A program made the position numbers and the translations under genes. This document shows positions 1 through 4,668 of a stretch of 6,147 nt of DNA, piece after piece. Within the stretch, counting starts at the first letter, position 1. Each line of letters starts with the position of its first letter. The notes under the pieces were generated by a model. It was not told where the DNA came from. It searched no databases and saw only the letters and a list, made by a program, of their open reading frames with translations. This DNA is from Candidatus Aenigmatarchaeota archaeon (GTDB lineage Archaea; Aenigmatarchaeota; Aenigmatarchaeia; GW2011-AR5): the NCBI GenBank assembly GCA_016198625.1, contig JACQIH010000050.1:1-6147 (forward strand). The letters are read 5' to 3'.

Positions 1-26
1 CTATATCGCTCTGCTGCAGTCAGCTA

Positions 27-247
27 AGCCACCGGAGGGAATTGAACCCCCAACCTATTGCTTACAAGGAGAAGAAACCCATGGTTTCCCTGCGGAGAAC
101 TTGAAAAGTTCTCCGAGGTCTCGAAAAGCCTTCGCTTTTCGCAGATCTCCCTTGACCCTCATTTACTTCAGAAGGAAGAGGGTAGAGGGAGAAACGCAGT
201 TTCTCCTCTTACGAAGCAATTGCTCTGCCAGGTTGAGCTACGGTGGC
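27..247 (-). tRNA. tRNA-Thr (anticodon CGT) with a 147-nt intron
   Basis: Read on the minus strand, all cloverleaf parts are present: acceptor GCCACCG (247-241) pairs perfectly with CGGTGGC (34-28); T8 A9; D stem GCTC/GAGC with a 9-nt loop containing GG; anticodon stem ATTGC (220-216) with GCAAT (61-57); variable loop AGGTT; T stem GGGGG/CCCTC around loop TTCAATT. The discriminator is T (position 27), which I recall as common in archaeal tRNA-Thr. CCA is not encoded. Splicing at the canonical 37/38 site gives loop TTCGTAA, anticodon CGT (213-211), reading ACG. Mature length is 74 nt. The gene lies just downstream of a membrane-protein operon on the same strand but has its own TATA box. Splicing two bases into the loop would instead give TGT, also threonine, so the amino-acid call does not depend on the exact junction. 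Confidence 0.93.
63..209 (-). other. tRNA intron at 37/38, rich in hairpins
   Basis: The intron runs from A209 to A63. GAGGAGAAAC (208-199) pairs with GTTTCTTCTC (78-69) in a 10-bp helix (one G-U). Exactly seven bases lie on each side between this helix and the anticodon stem: TTCG+TAA and CTTG+TAA. That is bulge-helix-bulge spacing with identical UAA bulges; cutting after the second bulge base gives the 37/38 junction. The central 4-bp helix is poor, with a G-U and a G-C enclosing two pyrimidine mismatches. Inside are perfect hairpins: stems 206-199/195-188, 183-178/160-155, 141-134/129-122, 115-106/102-93 and 88-83/79-74. No endonuclease ORF is present. Archaeal tRNA introns are usually much shorter, so the length and hairpin density stand out. 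Confidence 0.85.
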
Positions 248-271
248 ATCGTAAAGCAATCTATCAGGTTA

Positions 272-281
272 GATATTAAAA
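272..281 (-). promoter_or_regulatory. TATA box of the tRNA-Thr gene
   Basis: On the minus strand TTTTAATATC is centred about 30 bases upstream of the first tRNA base (247), the usual archaeal TATA distance for a start just before the mature 5' end. It directly follows the stop codon of the upstream membrane gene. Confidence 0.65.
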
Positions 282-288
282 GAAAAAG
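277..288 (-). terminator. T-rich putative terminator of the membrane operon
   Basis: About ten bases after the stop codon at 298-300 the minus strand reads CTTTTTCTTTTA. Runs of U without a required hairpin are the usual archaeal termination signal. The same bases overlap the tRNA TATA box, so the operon end and tRNA promoter are fused. No hairpin precedes it. Confidence 0.45.
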
Positions 289-297
289 CCGGGAATT

Positions 298-591
298 TCA
301 CTTCTTCTTCCTGCCGAAAAGTTCCTGCGAGGAGTGGTAGATCATCGCCAGCGCCGCAATCAGCACCGACAGCGCCCAGAGCCACGCGATATTTATGACG
401 CCTAAAATTTCTCGAGCGGACTGCTGTGCTGCTTCTGGAGGCACGCCGGCGTTGGGTATCGCAGCGGGATCTGCTGAGGCGAACGTGCCGAACGCCGCGC
501 CGGCCTGCGCCAGCAGGTACATGAACGCGACGTCGCCGAGCAGGGCAATCAGCCCCGCGGCGAAAAGCACTACGGTTGATGTTCTGGCCAT
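298..591 (-). CDS. small two-helix membrane protein, function unknown
   Basis: A 97-residue protein I do not recognise. Two hydrophobic segments, about residues 7-29 and 62-85, flank an Ala/Pro-rich loop of about 35 residues with no cysteine or charged cluster. The tail ends GRKKK, a positive patch that by the positive-inside rule puts the C terminus in the cytoplasm, and therefore the N terminus too. The ATG begins 6 bases after the stop of the YIP1-like gene, so the two are almost certainly cotranscribed. There is no strong Shine-Dalgarno site: only GGGGT (606-602) and AGGAT overlapping the upstream stop, so translation may be coupled. Codons are G/C-ending like its partner's. It could be an accessory subunit of the upstream membrane protein, from context alone. 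Confidence 0.8.
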   Translation of the reverse strand: MARTSTVVLFAAGLIALLGDVAFMYLLAQAGAAFGTFASADPAAIPNAGVPPEAAQQSAREILGVINIAWLWALSVLIAALAMIYHSSQELFGRKKK

Positions 592-597
592 TTTATC

Positions 598-1176
598 CTA
601 TACCCCTATCAATGAAGCGGCGTTGAAAAGCAGGGCCGCGTAGAGCATGACGAAAAAGGAAATCGTGAGCACCGAGACGATAACGTAAGACGTGACCATA
701 TCCACCCTGGCGAGGTCCTTGGTTGCCCTGTAAAGCGCCGCAAGTCCCATCCCGAACGTAAGCGCGATTATGAACGAGCCGAGAAGCATGCCTATGTAGG
801 GCACGAACAGGAGCAGCGACGCGACGAAGAAGCCCAGCGAGGGCGCGGCGAAAAAGAACGTGACTGATGTCAGGCTTTCGTAGTATCTGCCGCGGCCGCC
901 CAGCGCTGCCGAGACGAATTCATGGACAAGCCCGAGTCCCAGCGACAGCAGGATGACGGAAGAGAACACGGTGAGGAACATCCCGATGAAGATGTTCGTG
1001 GTGAAGACGCCCGCCTGCAGGGACAGCTTCGACACGAAAATGCCCACGCCTAAAGAGAATGCAAACGACGAAAGCATCAGAAGCTTCAGCGTCCTGTGGA
1101 GGTCGTGCTTCCTGTGCTTGGCAACGGACGAAGCCGCGTCCCTGACCGACAGCCAGTAGTCACGCAATGACTCCAT
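598..1176 (-). CDS. YIP1-like multispanning membrane protein
   Basis: A 192-residue integral membrane protein. After a basic, soluble N terminus (about 1-28) come roughly five hydrophobic segments near 30-50, 58-84, 104-124, 126-147 and 161-187. The loop after helix 2 carries GGRGRYYESL (93-102), followed by a helix with an internal proline (112) and a short VPYIG turn (125-129). This order, a GG-G loop then proline-bearing helices, is what I associate with the YIP1 domain family. In prokaryotes that family consists of poorly characterised membrane proteins; the eukaryotic members act in vesicle trafficking. Family assignment is by eye and moderate. The ATG at 1176 lies about 26 bases from a TATA box, so the operon transcript would be leaderless. 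It is the first gene of a two-gene operon. Confidence 0.82.
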   Translation of the reverse strand: MESLRDYWLSVRDAASSVAKHRKHDLHRTLKLLMLSSFAFSLGVGIFVSKLSLQAGVFTTNIFIGMFLTVFSSVILLSLGLGLVHEFVSAALGGRGRYYESLTSVTFFFAAPSLGFFVASLLLFVPYIGMLLGSFIIALTFGMGLAALYRATKDLARVDMVTSYVIVSVLTISFFVMLYAALLFNAASLIGV

Positions 1177-1196
1177 ATTTCATTCTTGTAAGCCGC

Positions 1197-1206
1197 GGTT
1201 TTTAAA
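1197..1206 (-). promoter_or_regulatory. TATA box of the membrane-protein operon
   Basis: Minus-strand TTTAAAAACC is centred 26-27 bases upstream of the ATG at 1176, predicting transcription from at or next to the start codon. The same ten bases recur in the promoter of the kinase-like gene (3358-3349). Confidence 0.65.
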
Positions 1207-1220
1207 GGTGAAAACGGCGC

Positions 1221-1227
1221 TTAAATA
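1221..1227 (+). promoter_or_regulatory. TATA box of the 1254 gene
   Basis: TTAAATA is centred 30 bases before the ATG at 1254 with no Shine-Dalgarno sequence between (the gap reads GCTCGCAGG then T-rich), which fits a leaderless mRNA. It and the opposing TATA box at 1197-1206 share a 77-bp divergent intergenic region. Confidence 0.55.
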
Positions 1228-1253
1228 GCTCGCAGGTTTATTTCTCAGCAATT

Positions 1254-1682
1254 ATGGCTGAATACTTCTCTATGCCTGAACATGTTCCGGATTTTGTGAG
1301 AAGGCACAACTTGCTTCAAAGAGGATTTGTGCCGGACACGTGCGATGGTCGCACTTTCTACAGCCATTTTTCCATGCAGAAAAACGGCACTCTTAGACAT
1401 CTCGTAGTTACTGAACTGGGTCTCGATTTTTTAGTCGTGGAATACTGGGAAGAAGGTCCTGGCATGGTTATAAATGAAAGGCGCCGGGGCAGGTATCGTT
1501 ATTGCATGCCTGCAGAGCCTGACCAAGTGAAAGAGAAAGCAGTGACAGAAGCAGAAATGGATTTAGAGAAAGAAGTTCTAAGAAATCAAAAGAGACTGGG
1601 AGAAGATGCGGCCAGGATTTTAGACATAGTATATAGGTTCCCGGTACGTGCGGAGGCTACTTCTTCACGTCCTTCGGCGTGA
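1254..1682 (+). CDS. hypothetical protein, 142 residues
   Basis: I do not recognise this protein. It is soluble, with no signal peptide or membrane segment. Residues 1-95 look like a mixed alpha/beta domain rich in aromatics and Arg/His, with a strand-like stretch TLRHLVVTELGLDFLVVEYW (46-65) and a basic patch RRRGRYRYC. Residues 90-125 are highly charged and probably helical. The last nine codons lie opposite the C-terminal codons of the 1657-2088 gene, a 26-bp convergent overlap, so the tail is constrained by the other gene or recently acquired. The gene is visibly AT-richer than the membrane operon (24 G+C in the 60 bases at 1261-1320) and uses AGA, GAA and AAA freely, so it may be acquired or weakly expressed. 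Start choice rests on the leaderless TATA spacing. Confidence 0.75.
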   Translation: MAEYFSMPEHVPDFVRRHNLLQRGFVPDTCDGRTFYSHFSMQKNGTLRHLVVTELGLDFLVVEYWEEGPGMVINERRRGRYRYCMPAEPDQVKEKAVTEAEMDLEKEVLRNQKRLGEDAARILDIVYRFPVRAEATSSRPSA

Positions 1683-2088
1683 TGACGATCCCGCCCATGC
1701 CCGCCGAGGCGAACTGGTGCAGCACGCCCGCCAGGACATTCACGATGTTCTGGACCTCGTCGATTTTAATCTCCCTGCTGTTCGGGCGGAGGACCTCCAC
1801 GGACGAGGGCCCGTAAAGGATGACGGCGTTGAGCAGCAGGAACAGCGTTTTCGTCACGAACTTGACTTCCACGTACTGCGAATAGCCCGTCTCGATGCCC
1901 TTGAAAGGCTTCTCGACTTTCTGGACGTCGCTGTAATTCGTTTCGTAGATGACGGTATCCGGAGTCCTCGAGAACTTATCCACGTGGTCCTTCAGGGTTC
2001 TGGTAAGAATGTCCTCGTTCGCGCTCAGTGCCTCGATGAGGAAAACAGCCTCGTACCAGCCTTCCCTGCGCTTTTTTTCAATCTCCAT
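1657..2088 (-). CDS. conserved-looking archaeal hypothetical protein, 143 residues
   Basis: A small soluble protein without signal or membrane segments. It starts with a charged strand and helix, MEIEKKRREGWYEAVFLIEA (1-20), has a helix ending HVDKF (35-39), a middle beta region (45-80), then the motif YGPSSVEVLRP (92-102) and a final amphipathic helix IDEVQNIVNVLAGVLHQFA (109-127) before a Gly-rich GMGGIVI end. The order strand-helix, aromatic-P-x-S-(I/V)-E-(I/V)-x-x-P, then helix with LHQ/LHx resembles a hypothetical family I recall from DPANN archaea; this is from memory, and no function is known to me. Strong third-position G/C use supports this strand over the overlapping opposite frame. 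It has its own TATA box inside the 3' end of the kinase-like gene, and its 3' end overlaps the 1254 gene. Confidence 0.85.
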   Translation of the reverse strand: MEIEKKRREGWYEAVFLIEALSANEDILTRTLKDHVDKFSRTPDTVIYETNYSDVQKVEKPFKGIETGYSQYVEVKFVTKTLFLLLNAVILYGPSSVEVLRPNSREIKIDEVQNIVNVLAGVLHQFASAGMGGIVITPKDVKK

Positions 2089-2110
2089 ACGAACACACTT
2101 CCGACGGAAT

Positions 2111-2119
2111 CTTTTTATT
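2111..2119 (-). promoter_or_regulatory. TATA box of the 1657-2088 gene
   Basis: Minus-strand AATAAAAAG is centred 27 bases upstream of the ATG at 2088. It overlaps the TAA stop (2117-2115) of the upstream kinase-like gene, so the gene can be transcribed independently with a leaderless mRNA although it follows another gene by only 26 bases. Confidence 0.55.
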
Positions 2120-3329
2120 GAGATTTCTTAGCCCGCTTCAACCGTTCCTTTGCCCATTTTTTTGCTCGCTTGAAGTTCTGTCTGACAGCCTGCGCTATAA
2201 CTTTGTTTTCCTGTGCTATCGGTATAAAATATGCGCCCATTCCGATTCCGAAAGGCACGGCAGCGACAGCATTTACCCACCGGCTATGTACATCAGCCTT
2301 GTTCGGATCGCCTACCCTGCGGTAATACTTCCGGTTCAAGTAGGTCCAGTAGGCCCTCGCTGCTGAAGAAGAACCTACGAGGGGCGTAAGCGGCATAGTC
2401 AGAACTGTGAGGCATACATGGACTGAAAGGTTTTCCAGCGCAACGCGGATATTTTCTCCGCGCTCTCCGTGAAGGTATTCTTGGTATTCCTTCGCAGACA
2501 GCCTGCCGTCTGAATAAAGGGCTTCGGCCAGTGCATCGACTTCCCGCTTGCTTAGGCTTCTTGAAATTATTTCGCCAATTCTGGTTGCTAGCCTGGGTCT
2601 TATGTCTAGGTGTCGCTGGTGATATCTGGTCGCTTCAAACGCCAGTTCCAGATCAACGGCGTCTTTCATGCCAAATTTGTCCGCGACTCTTCGCCTGTTA
2701 TCTCTTATGAATGCGTAAACATTTTCAGGATTAATCAGGTCATAAGTAATATTTCCGTTTCCATCGGGCAGCGCGACAGCCTGCTCATAATCGACTATAT
2801 GGATCCTCCCTTCAGAATCGAGGAGCATGTTGCTGTCCGAGAACGGATTGTCGAAAGAGAATGTCGGCATTTCTATATCCTTAAAGAATTTTCTCAAAGG
2901 CCTTATTCTTCTGTAGACAGGCGCAAGCTCTTCCTTTCGAGGGTGATGACCCTCTATATATGGGGATACGAAGCCGTTTTTCGAAGGCCTCAATGCTGAA
3001 ACTATGCAAACGCCGTTTCCGGTTTCGGTATCATGAAAACGCGATAGAAAATGTCCCAGGATTCTTTTATTATAGTGAAATTCTTGACCTTCTTTTGTAT
3101 CAACAATGTGCGGGGACTGAAACAGTGAGTGATTCCAGAACCAAGCAAGAGGGCCTGCTGAAAATTCCTTCCTTGCGTAGGTCCCAGGGTTCACATAGAC
3201 TTTATAGACGACTTTATAGACCTTTGCAACCCTTCCCCAACCGATTAGTTCCTCTGTCATTTGGCTGTCGCTGTACTCCAAACGACGATTCTGTTCCGGT
3301 ACCATCCTTCCTGCGTCCAAGTGCTGCAT
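2115..3329 (-). CDS. protein-kinase-fold protein with C-terminal membrane module
   Basis: 404 residues from the ATG at 3329. An in-frame TTG one codon upstream is less likely, because the TATA box is 25-26 bases from the ATG. The N lobe shows a Gly-rich loop GWGRVAKVY (30-38) and a candidate ATP-anchoring lysine in ARKEF (K54). The catalytic region reads DNPFSDSNMLLD (160-171) followed by IVDYEQ (178-183). N167 and D180 are 13 residues apart, as the metal-binding Asn and DFG Asp are in classical kinases, but the catalytic-base position (five before the Asn) is Pro162. A helical region (about 225-300) follows, then two hydrophobic segments near 302-319 and 352-371 around a GD-x5-H motif (340-348), ending in a Lys/Arg-rich tail. 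It could be a membrane-tethered pseudokinase or an atypical kinase. It is divergent with the sensor-regulator gene. Confidence 0.82.
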   Translation of the reverse strand: MQHLDAGRMVPEQNRRLEYSDSQMTEELIGWGRVAKVYKVVYKVYVNPGTYARKEFSAGPLAWFWNHSLFQSPHIVDTKEGQEFHYNKRILGHFLSRFHDTETGNGVCIVSALRPSKNGFVSPYIEGHHPRKEELAPVYRRIRPLRKFFKDIEMPTFSFDNPFSDSNMLLDSEGRIHIVDYEQAVALPDGNGNITYDLINPENVYAFIRDNRRRVADKFGMKDAVDLELAFEATRYHQRHLDIRPRLATRIGEIISRSLSKREVDALAEALYSDGRLSAKEYQEYLHGERGENIRVALENLSVHVCLTVLTMPLTPLVGSSSAARAYWTYLNRKYYRRVGDPNKADVHSRWVNAVAAVPFGIGMGAYFIPIAQENKVIAQAVRQNFKRAKKWAKERLKRAKKSQ

Positions 3330-3348
3330 CAATTCCTAAATTCTCGTA

Positions 3349-3360
3349 GGTTTTTAAACC
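3349..3360. promoter_or_regulatory. shared, near-symmetric TATA element for two divergent genes
   Basis: GGTTTTTAAACC has palindromic flanks (GGTTT...AAACC). Its AT core is centred at about 3354.5, 27-28 bases from the ATG at 3382 on the plus strand and 25-26 bases from the ATG at 3329 on the minus strand. No other TATA-like element stands at the right distance for either gene (TTAATTATA at 3371-3379 is too close to the plus start). One TBP site could thus serve both leaderless transcripts in opposite directions. Confidence 0.6.
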
Positions 3361-3381
3361 CGCACCGAGTTAATTATACCC

Positions 3382-4305
3382 ATGAAATGGGCATGGTTTC
3401 TGGCTGCACTGGCTGCAGTCGCGCTACTCGCGGCTCCGGCGCATGCCGTCACGCTGCGCGACTGGGAGGTCGAGGTTGTCCTCGAGCGCGATTCGTCGGT
3501 ATGGACGGCCGTGCTGCGCTACAAGGAGAACATCACGAAAAGCGACTATTTCGTCCTGGGCAGGATAACGGACATAGACGTGATAGCCGACGAGCTGCCC
3601 ATAAAGTGCGCCGTCACGGAGCGGGTCGGGACCAGCATAGTCTGCGACAACGTGAATGCCAGGAAAATGACCTACAAGTTTCGCCTGCTCGAGCCTCCGG
3701 GCGATTTCCGCGATTTCAGCGTTTTCCGCTACAGGCAGTCCGTGACCCAGCTGACTGACAGGTTCTCCATGACCGTGAAATTGCCTCTCGGCGCGGGCCT
3801 GGCCGAGGACCAGGACCTTGCAGGCACCTCGCTCAAGCGCTTCGAGCCCGAGTGGGGCCAGCAGGGCTCGGACGGACGCCGTATATTCGTGGAATGGGCG
3901 GCCAACGACCCGCCCCTCGGAGAGACCTATGATTTCAGCATCATCTACGAGAGCGTGTTCCCGGAGAACGGGCTGCCTTTCACCCCCCTTGTCGGGCTTA
4001 TCCTTATGGGCCTCGCCGTCGGGATTGTTATATTATTATATATGCGCCGCTCGGGAATGCGCGAGGTCCTGCCGGTGCTGACCGAGGGCGAGCGCAGGGT
4101 TGTCGAGATACTGCTCCGCGAAAAGAAGGAGGTCGATCAGCGGAGCATTGTCCGCGAACTTGACTACAGCAAGTCCAAGGTCTCCCGCGTGGTCAAGAAC
4201 CTTATCGACCGCGGCCTCGTCGAGAAGATACCGAAAGGCAGGACGAACCTGCTGAAGCTCAAAAAGCCCTCAGAAACGGCTGAAAAGCGCGAAAAAACGC
4301 AATAA
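3382..4305 (+). CDS. membrane-anchored winged-helix transcriptional regulator with secreted sensor domain
   Basis: 307 residues. A signal peptide (about 1-22, ending AHA) is followed by an extracytoplasmic beta-rich domain (23-198) with two cysteines (C76, C88) likely to form a disulfide and one N-glycosylation sequon (N50). A single membrane helix (about 200-221) precedes the basic stop-transfer MRRSGMR. The cytoplasmic part is a winged helix: helix 1 TEGERRVVEILLREKKEV (234-251), QRSIVREL (253-260), recognition helix SKSKVSRVVKNLIDRG (263-278) and wing with GRTNLLKL. This sensor-TM-wHTH layout is a known archaeal one-component regulator type; ligand and targets are unknown. It probably senses an envelope condition and acts on DNA from the membrane. 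The transcript looks leaderless. Its neighbours are the divergent kinase-like gene and, downstream on the same strand, the S-layer gene, a candidate target. Confidence 0.9.
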   Translation: MKWAWFLAALAAVALLAAPAHAVTLRDWEVEVVLERDSSVWTAVLRYKENITKSDYFVLGRITDIDVIADELPIKCAVTERVGTSIVCDNVNARKMTYKFRLLEPPGDFRDFSVFRYRQSVTQLTDRFSMTVKLPLGAGLAEDQDLAGTSLKRFEPEWGQQGSDGRRIFVEWAANDPPLGETYDFSIIYESVFPENGLPFTPLVGLILMGLAVGIVILLYMRRSGMREVLPVLTEGERRVVEILLREKKEVDQRSIVRELDYSKSKVSRVVKNLIDRGLVEKIPKGRTNLLKLKKPSETAEKREKTQ

Positions 4306-4338
4306 ATGACAATCGCAGATTTATCGTTAAAATATGCC

Positions 4339-4350
4339 TTTATTTTTATT
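4339..4350 (+). terminator. T-rich terminator of the regulator gene
   Basis: TTTATTTTTATT begins 33 bases after the TAA stop of the winged-helix regulator. U-rich tracts suffice for archaeal RNA polymerase termination; there is no stem directly ahead of it. Confidence 0.55.
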
Positions 4351-4397
4351 AAAAAGCAAAAATATAGCTTTTGCAACTTTCTAGTGCTTGCTACAGC

Positions 4398-4408
4398 GGT
4401 TATAAACC
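4398..4408 (+). promoter_or_regulatory. first TATA-like box upstream of the S-layer gene
   Basis: GGTTATAAACC has the same GG-AT core-CC symmetry as the shared promoter at 3349-3360. A start about 25 bases on would be near 4428. It may be a second, upstream S-layer promoter or promote a short antisense or sense transcript; no gene starts at the right distance. Confidence 0.4.
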
Positions 4409-4444
4409 TTTTATAGCATGGATGAAAATGTGGTTAAGACATCG

Positions 4445-4457
4445 TGAAACTGTTTCA
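4445..4457. promoter_or_regulatory. 13-bp palindrome next to the S-layer TATA box, candidate operator
   Basis: TGAAACTGTTTCA is a perfect 6-1-6 inverted repeat ending seven bases before the main S-layer TATA element. Archaeal activators and repressors often bind right beside BRE/TATA, and a dimeric winged-helix protein would be expected to bind such a site. I see no second copy in the other promoters of the window. Protein identity is unknown; the regulator at 3382-4305 is a natural candidate. Confidence 0.45.
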
Positions 4458-4462
4458 AGTCA

Positions 4463-4477
4463 GGTTTATATATATAG
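4463..4477 (+). promoter_or_regulatory. main TATA box of the S-layer gene
   Basis: GGTTTATATATATAG is the strongest TATA element in the window. Transcription would start near 4495, leaving a leader of about 180 nt before the ATG at 4675, unlike the leaderless genes nearby. High output fits an abundant surface protein. Confidence 0.7.
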
Positions 4478-4558
4478 TAAGGCGATAGTTATAGCACCAA
4501 AGAAGCGTAGAGGATAGGCCCTTCTATCTATAACACCCTATCTATTATGCTTCATACT

Positions 4559-4585
4559 CAAACCGAAAGGTTTGGCCAAACCGAA
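4559..4585 (+). repeat. CAAACCGAA direct repeat flanking GGTTTG, alternative hairpins
   Basis: CAAACCGAA occurs at 4559-4567 and 4577-4585 around GGTTTG (4569-4574). The central GGTTTG can pair with the first copy, making a perfect 6-bp stem capped by a GAAA (GNRA) tetraloop, or with the second, as part of the 14-bp DNA palindrome GGTTTGGCCAAACC (4569-4582). The first is clearly the better RNA hairpin; the second is also a possible protein-binding site in DNA. Confidence 0.5.
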
Positions 4586-4662
4586 CTGTCGGGCAAGACG
4601 GCGCGGGCAGCTTCTAGAGTTGCCTGGAATTTGCGGTTTTGCTCGGCTTGTACAAGAATTAC

Positions 4663-4668
4663 GGAGGT
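4663..4668 (+). promoter_or_regulatory. strong Shine-Dalgarno site of the S-layer gene
   Basis: GGAGGT lies six bases before the ATG at 4675 and fixes that start. It is the only strong SD in the window, which agrees with a leadered rather than leaderless mRNA. Confidence 0.85.

Noticed and set aside
74..206. Intron hairpins as a CRISPR array or a group I intron
   Set aside because: The hairpins are not regularly spaced identical repeats, and 147 nt without a catalytic core is too small for a group I intron. The bulge-helix-bulge spacing explains it better.
58..340. Two plus-strand ORFs across the tRNA gene
   Set aside because: They lie antisense to a clear tRNA and its intron and are products of stop-poor hairpin sequence.
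1678..1690. TGATGA resembling a C box of a C/D guide RNA
   Set aside because: It lies in the coding overlap of two genes, and I found no convincing D box or terminal stem around it.
1648..2121. A 157-codon plus-strand ORF opposite the 1657-2088 gene
   Set aside because: Its product is low-complexity and rich in Arg, Asp, Leu and Val as expected for the mirror of a GC-biased gene. The minus-strand protein has a plausible fold, a TATA box at the right distance and G/C third positions.
3330..3332. TTG as start of the kinase-like protein
   Set aside because: The adjacent ATG at 3329 is a better codon and fits the TATA spacing equally well.
4422..4517. A 31-codon ORF (MKMWLRHRE...) after the first upstream TATA box
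   Set aside because: An internal ATG at 4428 is at a leaderless distance from the TATA-like box at 4398-4408, but the ORF runs through the palindrome and the strong S-layer TATA box and its peptide is not protein-like. Kept only as a remote possibility.
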